A stretch of 64,000 bases of DNA, taken from contig OU452202.1 in assembly GCA_911728435.2 (NCBI GenBank), forward strand, positions 7,605,135 to 7,669,134, given 5' to 3'. The stretch is from Apoderus coryli (taxonomy: Eukaryota > Arthropoda > Insecta > Coleoptera > Attelabidae). Both the position numbers and the translations under genes were made by a program. Of the stretch, positions 31,602-46,000 are shown piece by piece; positions within the stretch are counted from its first letter, which is position 1, and each line of letters opens with the position of its first letter. The notes below the pieces were generated by a model. The model had not been told where the DNA came from. It did not search any database and saw only the letters and a list, made by a program, of their open reading frames with translations.

Positions 31602-31862
31602 TTCTTGAAATAAAGGTCAACCTCCAAGAAACAAATTTAATAGATTTCTCTCAAAAATTTATGTCAATTAAACATGTTTCGGAGCAACAGGCTCCATCAT
31701 CAGTGTTAGTAAAAATGATAACAATGATGAAATAGCTTGTTGTAATTTTTACTAACCACTGATAATGGAGCCTGGTGTTCCGAAACATGTTTGGTTGACA
31801 GAAATTTTTTAGATAAATCTATTAAATTTGTTTCGTGGAGGTTGACTTTTTTTTCAAGAACA
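31602..31862. repeat. Long palindrome with hammerhead-like cores in both arms
   Basis: Arms of about 120 bp (31602-31725 and 31737-31862) are reverse complements with scattered changes. Each arm has a CTGAnnA, a stem and GAAACATGTTT. The right arm, plus strand, gives stem I AACCA/TGGTT around the core at 31759; the left arm on the minus strand has an intact CTGATGA with stem GGAGC/GCTCC. Penelope-like retroelements are known to carry hammerhead motifs in inverted terminal repeats, so this may be a decayed end of one. Confidence 0.65.
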
Positions 31863-32356
31863 TAATATCATTCTACTCCACTTCAATATGGACTACTTCT
31901 GTAAAAAAATAAATAAATTGTTCATCTCAACTGATAGGTATAGCACACAATATTAACAAAAAGATATTATAATAAAAGGGCAACTCTAAAAATCTGTTTT
32001 GGTGTTAATTTTACTTTTTGATAGAAGCGGCACGCTGAAAATATTTTTGTCGATAAAACAGCGAACAAATATAAGATGCCAAATTTTCCAGACAAGTTCT
32101 GCATTCTGTTTTCCATAAACTACCATGCTCGTGAATTATATATTTTGTAGAAAAATGCATAACTCTAGTATAATCGACCATAACCACCAGTATTATGCCC
32201 AAAGGATTGTATAGGTGCTGTTTTTAGTTGGTGATGACGAATTGCTACAATTGTAGAGTTTCTAAAAACAACACTTATATGTACCATAATGGTCACTAAC
32301 CAGAAAAAAATAAATAAAGATACTGTATGTAAGAAAATAGAACAGGGTTTTTCTAT

Positions 32357-32837
32357 AGACTGTTATCACGTCACGTGAGGTCACATGCTATTACACAATG
32401 TCACGGAACGCCTGAAAAATCTGCAATACAATGTATGCGTGCTTATAAATGGCTTTAGGAGTAAACAACGGTTACCTCGAAACTTGGTGAGAAAATTCTT
32501 AATAAGTCCGTGCAAAAAATTAAATTCATCTTTGGTCATCCGAAAAGACATATGATAACGATTTGGATGTTGATTTAACTCTTGCATTAACCTATGATAT
32601 TATCCCAGTTCTACACTGCACATTTATTTCTTCGTCTGTCGTGAACTGAGATAAATGCAGCTACGTTTCTAATAATTCCTCGAACTCTGCGGAACTCGGC
32701 CAGGCTTCACGTTCCATATGACAAACACAAAATATGTAATAGCTAAACATTATCTGCGGTGTTACGTAGTCTATTTCTAATGCATGATAGCATGTGAGAT
32801 TTTGCCGATGTGACAACACGCGACGTGATAACAGTCT
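32357..32837 (-). mobile_element. PIF/Harbinger-like non-autonomous element
   Basis: The terminal repeats match over about 20 bases (AGACTGTTATCACGTC and its complement at 32837). Inside, the minus-strand frame 32587-32381 has 'NRYHMSFRMTKDEFNFLHGL', resembling the N-terminal region of Harbinger (HARBI1-like) transposases before the DDE domain. The catalytic part is gone. I cannot find an unambiguous 3-bp target duplication, so the exact ends may be off by a base. Confidence 0.55.
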
Positions 32838-33870
32838 GTGTGCGCCTTTAAAGTATCGTATGACCTGACGTGTTGAGGTAAATCATCTTTCCATTCAGCG
32901 ACCTCCCAGTTTTCATAATGAATTGCGTTCCTACGTAAATTGACTTTGGCAAATCTAACTGGTCGTCGTAGTTAATAGCTCTTTGAAATATACAATGCCA
33001 GTTTAATTAGACAAAAGTTCCAGTTTTTTTACTTTCCACTTATAACCAAATTTCAAATTTTGCTATATTAAACTACAATTCTTAATATTTTTATTCCTCA
33101 ATTATTAATTATTGCTTTAAATATTCTTTTAAGTTTTTGGGGCGATAAAGACTAATAACATTTTTATATACATACATTTTTCTGACAAAAAGTTTTAAAT
33201 ATGTTTTTATCATATATTCTTAGAATTCTTATAAATATCGTGTGATTTTGTTGAAAATTGAAATATAAAACTGATAATATCTATCTCATCCTTTTTTGAA
33301 TAAACGACTTATCTCACGAATTCTAAATTCTATAATAATTGAGATATTTTGACAATTGTACCTTGTATATAGTAACAATTTAAAAGCTGATTATTACTTT
33401 TATTCAACATTCAAATTATAACGAGTTCTATTAGTTAATTAAATACACCTGTTTAAGATGGATGGCGTATAGCGATAAATTAACAAACATCTGTCTGTTA
33501 TATTTTTTAAATTATTATTAATAGAACTTGCTACAACGAGAATCATACGCTTATTTTGGATATATGATTAAGAGTGAAGCCGCAACGTTTGGTCTAATTT
33601 AACCGCCCTTGCAACTTTTACAGTGATAATAATGAATTAAACAGTTTCATGCAAAAATATACTTAAAATTAACTGTCTAATTACACGGAAAAGGATGTAA
33701 ATAATGTATTAAGCACATACCGGCAAACATTTTACAGAAATGAATTAATTGCTACCAGATTACCAATATAAACAAGTACAGAAATTTCCATAATTTTACT
33801 AAATTTCATACAATTTCAAGATATGGAAACTTCTAACTCTTCAAATATTTACTAGTAATGAATCAATGAC

Positions 33871-33876
33871 TTTATT
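33871..33876 (-). terminator. raptor: Likely raptor polyadenylation signal
   Basis: TTTATT on the plus strand is AATAAA on the coding strand, about 112 bases after the raptor stop codon at 33988. Confidence 0.5.
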
Positions 33877-33987
33877 TTACAAACTTAATGTAATATTCAG
33901 TCTTTATACTATTAGCGATGTGAAGCCAATTGGCTAATAATTACCCAGAAATCCCCATAAAGTACAGGTCTAGGGATAGTGATCGCG

Positions 33988-34050
33988 TCATCTACGTTCT
34001 ACACCATAAACATTGACACAACAATCTGAGGTGCCAGCTGCTAGCACCAT
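33988..34050 (-). CDS. raptor: raptor exon 22 (residues 1265-1284 and stop)
   Basis: This terminal exon of 21 codons encodes '[20 protein letters not shown]' and TGA. The acceptor is TTTATTACAG. Confidence 0.92.
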   Translation of the reverse strand: MVLAAGTSDCCVNVYGVERR

Positions 34051-36989
34051 CTGTAATAAATAAATAATCGATTAAGATATGGTTTAGATTGGAAGCACAT
34101 AATGTCATCAATAAGTCAATATTGATATAAACTGAAGTGCAAATCGTAAACGAACATAAGCTGAATTCAAATGCATGCCAATGTGTTGAATATATACAAT
34201 ATATTGTAATTGTTTTCACAAATAGAGCATGGTCTGTATTTTTGCATTGATACGAGCAGAAGAATACTCAAAAAGCAATGAGAAAGCCTCGGGTGTAGGC
34301 TATTGGTCAAAAGATATTAAATACTTGCTGGGCGGATACTTTGAAAGAACATGTGATCACAAATACCAAATTGTATGGCATAGTTATGCAAGACAACGTT
34401 AAAATGAGTACTTTTAGGATGAGCAAAACGTCGGGGCGGCAATGTCGTAACGTCTCTAGCACCGTCCAAAGCCCCAGATGCATTTAGTGAGGACGGTAAG
34501 GAAAAACATAATTCACTTAAATGACAATAAGGTGTTTGCCAACATTTAAAAGTCGAACAGGCAACATGCCCGGTGAAACAGTGGGAAAACGAACGGCTAA
34601 CAAGAACGCAATTAAAAAATTGTAAAACTGTGTTATCTGTATTTTTGTTATATCAATTTTTAATACTTTGCGAGAGTTGTACCGTATATGTGTCATATTT
34701 TTATTATTATTATAAAAATTGTACTTATTAGGTGGTTAGATAGAATCTCGCCACATTTATAACTCAATTTGTAATTTTGTGCTTGAAAAAATAAAGACGC
34801 TATTCATATAATTATTATTATATACTTTCCTCTTTTTAAAATATTTTTGTTACTTCACAACAAATAATTTGTTAGATCATTAATATGAATGTATCTTACA
34901 ATAATTTTATATGCAAATACAATTACCTTATGTGGATGAAACGCAAGACAGTTAATTGGTCCAATTCTTTGTCCCATGAAGCCTTCGTAAAATCTGATGG
35001 TATTCAAAAGTGTTCCATTTAAGTTGTAAATGCTTATATATTGGTTTACTGAGCCACTACAAAATAAATAATCATTGATATTCTATGGGGATAGAAGAAA
35101 TGATTCGAATTGCAAAGACATTCCAGAAATTGACTAGCCTACTTTCCAAGTAGCACTTTTGACCAAATTTTTGATAATAAATTAAATTATTACAAGGACA
35201 TAAATTTACATTCTTTTGTCCTATATGATAAAATCATTTCATCTAAAATTCTAAATTATCTCTTTGGAAAACTAGCGTTCAGGGAAAATATTCATAATAC
35301 ACACCAGTAATAAACTTACCGTTACGCCGCCCATGCACTCACCTTCAAGGTTCGAAAGGTCTTTTTCATATTATATTATATCAAATATATATATATAAGT
35401 GCGCTCATATGTATGAGAACGTATTGGGTAAAATATACGAGGGACCGGAAAAATTTATTTCCAGAACTTATTTAATTATTTCCCAAAAATAATTATAATA
35501 AATTAATAGCAGAACACATGATTTCAGCATGATGGGCACCTCCGGGTTTTGGAATGGAAGTAGGGAAAATTCTAAACCATTGAATGACCAGCTAGGTCTC
35601 TCGATATGACCCCCCACTGACTTTTTCTTGTGGGGTCATATTAAAAATTTAATTTACAAAAATAGACCCCAAAACGGCGAAGAGTTACAAGCTTGGATCA
35701 CACATGAAATTCATAATATCTCTGAAAATGCTCTTGTAAAATACTACAACATTTTGCGGATTCATTATTGTCAAGAGGTTAATGAAGAACACTTTGAACA
35801 CGTTATAAAATAAGACTGTAAAACCACATTTATAATTTCGTATAAATGTTCTTTCTCCAAATACCTACCTAGAAATTATTTAAGTAATATTTTCGAAACT
35901 CGATAAGTCGGGAACAGTTGAATTTAGATACATTATGTGTATTACAGTTCTTGCTTAAAATTGAAGGAGGGATTGAAATATCTAATAATATACAGGAGTT
36001 CCATTAAAAAACTCAATTTTGATGTGCCACGACTAAATCACCGACCCTGTATACTTAAAATTATTACTAATAGGCATTTTAAAACCCTAATCCTTTTGTA
36101 TTTAACTTTTTCCGGTACTTCGTATATTTTCGACCGTTCCCATACATATCACCAACCCTGTATATAACAAAGTAACCAATGATGTGAAATTCTATAAAAA
36201 ATATTATGCATAAGCATATTTGTTTAATTTTTTTTCTACTTTTTAAAATAGTATTATTTCATCAATCAGTAATTTCCAGTTCTAAGATTTTGTTAATTCA
36301 ACTTAATGAATGTATAAACAGTATTTATTTAGGTTAAGTTAAGAAGTATCTACCAACTTCAACTTCTCCATTTGTAAAATTATTATTTTTTATAATAAAG
36401 CCTATTATTAAATACTAATTACATACCACGCATATATTTCGGCATTTCGATGAATAGCCATACAAGAAATTCCAGAATTAGGAGCAACATTTGAGGTTTT
36501 AAGAGAATCACTCTGCCGAATATCGTACACTTTTACCTCACCATCACAGCTGTAAAAATAAACAAATGTAGTCCACGATAGTGATATAATGATCAATATT
36601 TACCTTCCACTTATAACAGAATCTCCTCTTATTTGAACACTTAGTACACTATCCCTATGTTCCATCCATATTTTAATTCTTGCTTCAGATGGGCCACATC
36701 TTCTGTCAAATAACCTAACGGAACCATCACTACAACCTACTACAGCCAATCCTAACCTGTAATTCATCATTTACACATTAATCAGTTGACAAATGAAGAA
36801 TAACATAGTGATTTAGGTTTAGGACAAAAATAAAGAACTAATTAGTTGCCTTAAATCCTTCTTATCGAAGGTTGTTGTATTTGTCATACAATGTTCAAGA
36901 AATACAAGAAAATAATAGGCATATTATAAAACAACATTCCAAATGGATAATATACCCTCTATACTTGAAGATATTTCAAAATGTAGCCC

Positions 36990-37039
<50 letters not shown>

Positions 37040-40000
37040 GTAATTAATTAATAGCTTTTATAGTTCCTGATATTTTCAAAAAATAACTCCGCATGTAAAT
37101 AAAGTAAAATACAAACCTTGTACCAGACTGAACATTTAGTCCGTTCTCATTTGTTTCATTATGTTTACTACTAAATGATTCATATGAAGATTGTGAATAT
37201 GTAGAATCTAGCGTCGTGACAGATGCTTCAGTACCTGCAATAATTTAATACTAATTAAATATATAGAGGTAATGAAAAATCTGATAAACTCTTATGTACC
37301 TAATAATAATTAATTTAATTTTTTCAGTAGAAATTTGTTATGAAATGTAAATAAACAAATTTTTTGGGTTTAATAAAATGAAGTTGCTATTACGATCTCT
37401 AGACTTAAAACAATCCGTTTAATAAATTTTCACTATTTTTGAATAAAGGAAAATGTAAAAATATACTAAATATTTATTTTCAGACAGATATTTATAACAG
37501 GAAAATAGAACGTTTTATAATGCCTGGATGTGTAACGGGTAGCCTCATTTTATGAAAATAAGTTTTTAATTAAAATTATATGTAGTTATTCAGTTCCCTA
37601 TGGCCAATTGTCATGATTTGCTAAGAAATAATTATTTTGTTCAATTAAACAAGTCTACTCTACAATATTAAAAGTAATTTTCAAGCTCCATCAGATGTAT
37701 TAAATCTGATTATTTGGGAATTTCCTTTCCGATTAATAATACAATCCATTGCGTGAGTGAAAAAATCTAAATTTGTCAATATCTCTTATGTTAAAAAAAG
37801 TTGGATGCAACTTAATATAAACAAAAACGTAAATTAGAAAACTTCCTTTTATGGAGTCATAACGTTTCGGGAACCAATTTATTCCCGTCGTCAGAGGATA
37901 CACAAATCAATATTTATTCTGTAATTTCAAATAATTCTGAGTGTTGTTAGTTTTCGCAGATTGACATTTTTTGTCAACTAATCAATTTGACTTTTGTCAT
38001 AAATAACGAAATGTGGACTATACTTGATGTTTTAACTATACAATGTTGAACCAAATTCTGTCAATATATATAGAAAACTCTAAGAGGTATTGCTGCCTTT
38101 ATTGTTCTGATAGTTTCTTTTAATTTACTTTTTGTGAAGTTGGATTCGCATTCTAGAATTTCAACAATAGATTTTTGACCTTCCCTTCTCCTCCCGTGTC
38201 TAAGTTTTCTTTTACTCTAACTTTCAGTGGCCTACCTGTTTCTTCAATATAATATCTGTTACAATCACGTGGAATTTTGTAAATGCATTCAACCATTTTG
38301 TAAAATTGTATAGAGCCCTCTGCTATAAGTTTTTCAAGTTTCGTGTTATAATTTACAGAATTCATGATAACAGTTGCGTTACCTATGACAGCCGGTAAAA
38401 TTTTAATACAATTATCGTTTGTAGTTCTCTAATTGCTTGCTGTTCCTTCCGTTAATATGAAAACTATCAATAATAAGAGTCATTTGAAATTACAGAATAA
38501 ATATTGCTCTGACGACGGGAACAGATTGGTTCCCGAAACGTTAGGACTCCAAAAAAATAAGTTTTTTAATCGTCGCCTAGGCGGGTTTATTTATGAGTGC
38601 ATTTTATACCATTCAACCGTCAATTTGGCAGTAAATAAGCAAGTCAAAAATGCCTGTCATTGTCAGTGCTTATATATGATTACTACAAAATGGCTGCGGT
38701 TATCGAATTATAATCAAATTTGGTACAAAGATACTATTGGACAAGGCGAGAAACTGATTAAATGTTGTAAGACGTAATATATACAAGGCATCTGAAATGA
38801 ATTTGAAAAAAAGGTCCAAAATCTAAATATATTGGTGAAATTAAAGAACTGTCAAAAAATGACAAGATTAAACAATAGTGAAGTGAAGTATTTATAATAT
38901 CTCTGTATTACTGTTTATGTTGCTTACCAGTAGGTATGTCAAAAGTTTTCAGTTCTTTTTCAGCATCCCAAAATCTTATTATCTTGCTATCACCCGCTGT
39001 TATCACAGTCTGCGACCATTGCTCCCAAGCCAATATTACACCTTTGAAATTTAGAAATGAAAAATAATTAGCAACATTTTATTATAAACTAATATCTAAC
39101 ATTACCTGAATTTCGTGCTTTAAAATTACTAAATGCTTGCCAAGCAGTAACAAGTAATGGTTCCCTTGTTTTAGTGGTATTCGGTCGCCATACTTTTACG
39201 CTACCATCGTCTGAAGCAACCATAAGCAAGGCAATATCGTGTGCATTCACCCACTCTACAGAGGTTACTCTACTACATGATTGCTTTAGTAACTTATTTC
39301 GATGACTTGTAGTTTTTGCTCCTGTACCCCAGTCCCATATTCTATTTATTTAGAATATAATTCAACATACAAATAATCTAAATAACAAAACTGTATCCAA
39401 CACACTTCTTGAGCAATATTTCAAGTTTAATAGCACTCGCTGTAAAAAAGCATTTGGGTTTTTCTGCAATTACGTCAATACTTGTATGAATAGATGTATT
39501 AAAATTTGCCATTGACAAGTACAAACTTAAATACATTTTCGTTATGGTTAATTTCGAAAAATTTAGTGCATGATGAAGAAATTACTTCTCTTGAGGACTT
39601 GAAGCAATCAATACAGGTAAAAGAATGATATAATATTCAAAGAAATTTCACAATCTGTATTTGTTCAACTAGCAACAGATAAGGCAGGTTTAGCACAATT
39701 ATTATATTCGAATAGTTTAATATATAATATCTAGTTCCGAAATCACCCATTTTTTATGATGCACTCTGTATATTTATAGAAACTACAAAATTAGATCGTC
39801 ATTAGTGGCATACTTAGTTGAAGATAGCTATACAGTGCGTGAAATGAATTGATTCCGAATTTATGTCGTATAGGTATTTTCCAATGCAACATTCTAGTAT
39901 TATACAAGTCCATCAAAATTTAAACGAAGTATCTCCGCGCAGATGGATTGGGCGAAAGCGTGAAATCGGGTGATTTGCTGATAAACCTGACCTAACCCCT

Positions 40001-43000
40001 ATGGACTTTTTCGTTTGGAGTTATCTAAAACACAGAGTGTATGTAAATAAGCTGACACTTTTAAAAATAGAATGAACCTCAGCAAATATCCCATGAAATC
40101 ATAAGAACCGTGAAAATTCCAATTACGGCTTCTTTACTATCATGAATTAAACCGAGCACAATTCGCTACCATCCAGAAAGTAATTTTTAATGTTAATTTG
40201 CTATTGAACCATAAATATCTCGACTTTAGGTGAATTTTATAACATATCAAATATTATTAGAATGTTATGGATAATAAAAAATATATACAAGGGGTTTCAT
40301 AAGATAAACATATGTAATTACGTTTACCTACTAAACGATCGACCCTGTATACTATACTGTTACGTCAAAAAATGGACAATATAAACCCATGTGCGAGTGT
40401 TTCTTTCAAAAAATTTTCCTTCAACTTTTACCGAATTGGTTTGGTCTTTACTGGCTTCATTTTTTTTTTCTCAAAACCCTCAGATGTCGTTATAAAACAT
40501 TTTCAAAAATTGTGTGGAAAGTGTTCGATCAGAGTTTACATTAAACTGGAAGTGATATAGTCTAAAATGTAAGACTTACGCAAATGAGTCATTTCCGGTC
40601 ACGGCAATTTGCTGATTAAATGGATGTACTTGAAGTAATGAAGGAGGAACTGCTGTACGGGTATGAAATATTTGGGCTTCTATCCTATTTGCAAATGCTC
40701 GTTTCTGTTCTTCGACAGCTTCATTTATTATTGTAGCATTTCTGTAAAAGTAATCCATAAATAAAAATCATAATAATTAACCTAAGCATCTATATTGTAT
40801 ATACAGGGTATACCAAATACAAAACGGATTTATTTTGCAGGCACACAAATATGATTTTGACACAATAGACATGATGTACAGAGTGTCCCATAATTAATGG
40901 TACACAGTAAAACTGCAGATTCCTTGATAATAACCGAGATACAGGGCTGCCAAAGTAGTAATATCGTTTTCGATTTTCCTAAATAACCTAGTTTCCAACC
41001 AATATTTTTGCATGCTATTACGTGGTGGGGGGTTTTTGGGGGCGAGGAATTTGAATTTGTTGATAATTTTGATGTGAATTGTAGAGGGCGCTCTCTGCAG
41101 CACTCTGATTACATAAAAACAAGTGTAACTTTTTTGTGACTCAGTGTATTTACGTTTTTATTAAAAATATCACTTCTCTCATTATTGTTACATAAAAAAG
41201 GTATACCTTGTAAATGTCGCTCCTAGCAACTATTTTCGAGATATTTGCAATAATTACAATACCTGATGCATCCCTTTAGATGTTGATTTGGAAATCTACA
41301 ATTTTTCAAAGTAGGCTTGGATGATAAAAACTATTACAATGACAGCGCTTTGACACTTCATTATGTTTTGTCAATTTTTTTTGAGATTTGTTAAAATTGT
41401 GTGTTTTAAATACTTTTTGAAGACCTTTGTTATTAAAATTGAGTTAAAAATGCCACGACGTAATTTGTTTTCTAACGAAGAAATGCGAGACATGGTATGA
41501 TTATTAAATTAAGAAGGCAGCCAGATTTCAAAATTTTTAAAAACCTTTACGATAACGAAGCGGAATCCTTTCGTCAAAACGTAATGGTTGGGGTCGCCCT
41601 AAGACACCCGAGCGGGAAGAGGAAATACTAGTTTGCGTGGCTGAAAACCCGGAAATCAGCACTAGACGAATAGCTGCAGACACTGTAATAAATAAATCAT
41701 CAATTTCACGAACGCCTTTACCCATACCACTATACACCTGTTCAAAATTTGTTGCCCGTTGATCTTTAAACCATATTGGCCTTTGCTCAATTCTGTCGTG
41801 CCCAGCAAAATGCCGACCCACTGTTTTTGAATAAAGTTTTGTTCACCGATAAAGAAACTTTCACACGAACCGGCGTCTTCAACTTTAGAAATAAACATAC
41901 GTTGGCTTTAGGAAATCCCCACTGAGTAACCGAATGCCATTTTCAGAACGAGTTTAAAATTAATTGTTGGTGTGGATTTATTGACAATTGTAATGTAATT
42001 AGGTGGTAGCTCGACATGACCCAACATGTATGTTATTTTAAGTTAATTAATTAAGTTAATTTAATTTAAACGGACAGCTCTATCTTAATTTTCTGCAAAT
42101 CAGCTGCCAGACTAACTAACCAAATGCATTGCAGTTAGCGGTAACCACTTTGAGCAATTATTGTAAAAATCAGATTTTTTTCTTTAGTGATAGTTTTTGT
42201 ATTTATATAAAAAATTGCTAATTTATTTGTTATTATTGTAACTAAATAGTTTCATTGCAATAATTTTTATCATCCAAGCCTACTTTGAAAAATTGTACAT
42301 TTGCAAATCAAAATCTAAACGGATGCATCGCTTTGGCGGCCCTGTATCTCGGTTATTATCAACTAACGTAATTTTGGCCAAATCACAATATTTTCACCCA
42401 AGGAATTTTCAGTTTTACTGTGTAGCATTAATTATGGGACACCCTGTATAATGCTAAATAAATTTAAAAGACTACAACCAAAAACCTGTAATACTTAAAA
42501 TAATTCTTAAAATTCTAACACTTACTATCACTATATCATTAGATAGTAAATTAAATCCTCAAAACAAAAGAAATCAAATACAGGGTGTTCCATTTAAATT
42601 TTTTGTGTAATGTGTAGGTTTATATTCCACAAAAAGGTTTATATTCCACAAAAAAACACAATATTTTATATACACAATGTATGCAATGATTTAACCCTAG
42701 AGAACTCGCGCTAAGAAAATTACAGCAGAACTCGCGCGTGAGCATTTCTCTCACGATTGATTAATGTGTATTTTTTTTATTGTGACGAGAACACATTAAA
42801 CTCAGATAATTACGCATAATTTTTAATGAAGTGCTGCATCTTTTTTTGGATTTTCGCTTTTTTCTTTTTGGGCAAAATCCACAAAATCCAGCTTGATCTT
42901 CTGCCGTTACACGTTCGGGTTCAGGAATGCCTACCAGTTCTCTACTTCGCTGTCTTCTGTTGAATGGCATACATATTACTGAAGCTCGGTATACTAAGTG

Positions 43001-46000
43001 TGGTTTCATCAACTGCTCTCATCCTCATTTGACGATCTTCAATAATTTCTATATTTGGAAAATACAAACGCCAGAACTAGCGCAATGAGAAAATCACTCA
43101 CAAACCTGCACTTGATCAACAATTTCATATTATATCGCAGAACACAGTGTACTGAATTTTGAATTTAACTAATCAGGGGGCGCAACGTGAACACAAAGTC
43201 AGCTAGAGAGCGAGGTAGGCTCATCCAGTGTCTATATCGTGAAATCTTGCGATTTTAGGCGAAGCGTGAGAGAAATGCTCATAGCGCAAGTGCTGCAGGG
43301 TTAATTCTAATGGTATATAATAATGCAACAACGTAATAACAGAATTAAATTCAGGTTTTCACTTACCTCGTTTACAAAAAAATAACGAACTCTCAATTCG
43401 TTATGGGGAATCGAAAAGTGTAATAATATACAGGGCATTCCTTGAGAGGCAACCATACATGGTCAAAAATAGTATTCAAATGTGTTTTGCGATCTAATTT
43501 TGGTATACCCTGTATATGCAATTTCAGATGAATGAACAGCCACAGATGCACTGTTTTCTGGGCTTACTAAATATTTATGCAATTACTGTTGGAAACTTAG
43601 TAAACGCTTTCACCAACTGATTAAAAATGCAACAAATACGTCGGTCGTAGACCATGACGAGTTTTAAAATCTTTCATAGTAACGTCATTTCGGATAGGTC
43701 CAAAAGTAAAACGATTTCTTACATAGGATGTTTGACACTTCATATCTGTCAATGTGTCAAGCGTATTCATATTGATTCTGTCTAGAGAAGACGCACAAAA
43801 ATCAACTTATAATATTTAATAGAGTATATGACAGTTTTCCATTTGATTCTCATTCTTACCTGGACTGTCGCCAGTCACGTTCATAATACGGTGCTGACTC
43901 AATGTCTAAATGCATTTTCTTCTTCTTTGACATAACTAATTGCTTAGATGACCACGAAACAAAATGAGTACGGACTAATGCCTCACGTGGAAGACTATAC
44001 TTATCACTATCTTCTGAGCTTCTCTCCATTCTCCTTTCCTGCTCAATTCTATATCGCCTATTGCGTTTCGCAATTGCTGATCTATAAAAACTCATTGGTT
44101 ATTAAATACAAATTAAAAAATTAATCAGTTACCTTGTTAGTTTCTGGAAATCGTCATTGGGATGTAAAGTTGGTGGACTTTCGCCAGACAAATAGGTACC
44201 TCTATTAGGGCTAGGTGGTAAACTCATACTGGAATTTGCACTACGATGTTCCATGGCTTCCCGCTGATCTCTTTGCTGCTTTTCTCTTTGTTCCTAAGAT
44301 ATTTATTAATTAGATTTAGGCAACAAAATATACAGGGTGAGTCTAGCAAGACGCGTCGGTTTACTGACAGCTTATACATTTTGCTTTCACAAGATGCATA
44401 TTTTAATTCTGAATCAATTTTGGGGTTGTCATTCATTTTTGCTCCAAATATGATCTTCTATTGATCAGACCTGATTTTTTGATATAATGCTAATTATTTT
44501 AATAAAAGAAACACAGTTAAATCCAGAATTAATTTAAATTATTTTATGGTCAGTTATTCATTAGATATTGGCATTGATTTTCGATATTATTATAATTTCG
44601 TAGTTAGTATTCGCATTTATTAACGAGTTGGTTAGTTTAGTAGCTAGTAATTATTAATGGAATGGTAAAATTAAATTCTGGATAACCATGATCTACCGTT
44701 ATTTTTAGGTGTTAATATCACTGACAGACACAAATTTGTTGTGTATAGGCGGATTATTACTTGGAAAGAGGTCATAGAAGTAGAGAAGACGAAAAGAGTT
44801 GGAGGCAAGCCTGAGAGACTTCATCAACAACCTTATATATCTATAAAACTTGTATATGGAAATATATTGGTTTGTCGCATTATATTGATTTCTTAAATTC
44901 GAGATTACCAGAAATAACAAGATAATGAAATTAATATAATTAATTGATAAAGTTTCATACTTTCAACAAATTCCTAATATGCGTCGTAACAGTTGAACAC
45001 ATTCGGGCCACATCAGGATGGGGATCTGATTCTAATGCACAAACTGCCGTCCAAATTTTCATATAAACTGAACCATAATTTAAACCAGGTAGTGTACCCA
45101 TACTGCTGCTAGGACTCATCGGATTTGTACTACCAGTTATGCTACTTATTGAGGGGCTTGATGGAATTCGCTTCATGTTGTCATCCAAACCGGCCCTTAA
45201 TTTATCCCTATTAACAATAAACAATAATTTGCAAATTGTGTTGAGAAGTGTTATGTATATTGCATGCAAAGTAAGGTGAAAAACAAGTTGTTTATAAAAA
45301 ATTAATTATAATTCATGTAATATGTAATATTAGTCAACCAGTGTTATTAATCCAAAACAGTACAGTAGCACAATACAATTTAATAATTGATTTCCACAAA
45401 GAAACAAACAACTTAGTGAATACATGTTTCTGAAACTTGTATGGTACCATCCTCAGTGCTAATATGTGTAAATTATATTAATAATTAAGTTAGTTTAATA
45501 CCTTCAGAAATGATGTTACATAGATCACCGGCAAAAGGCCTTATAAAAACGTCAATTTAATAAGACCAATAAATAAAAAACTTGTTTTAGGGACAAAGAG
45601 ATGTTTTTGGCGACATCTAGCGTGAGCAGGCCCGGTGAAACACAGTTTACAAACGATGGCCGGATAAGAAGTAACAACTCCATTATATCCTATTGCCAAC
45701 ACTAGCCGCGCCCGAATTCCCTAGGGGAAGGCTGTATTTACGAATTGCTTGTTACATATCATACATATAGAAATTTACAATAAGGTGTTCATAAACAAAT
45801 TTCCGACATAACTAAAAGTCTTGCTACTTTATGCAACAAGCAATTCGTAAATGCACATGTAAATCTTTATTTTTAAATTTACACTACAGTTTAAATTATC
45901 ATGTTCGAATGGTCTCCAAAACGCCATATTGCAACAGTTAAACAACAATTAAATATACAAACAAAATACTACTAATACTTCTTTAACTGCGATACTGGAA

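Noticed and set aside
38433..38777. 114-residue plus-strand frame
   Set aside because: It runs across the right inverted repeat of the Penelope-like remnant and has no independent family resemblance.
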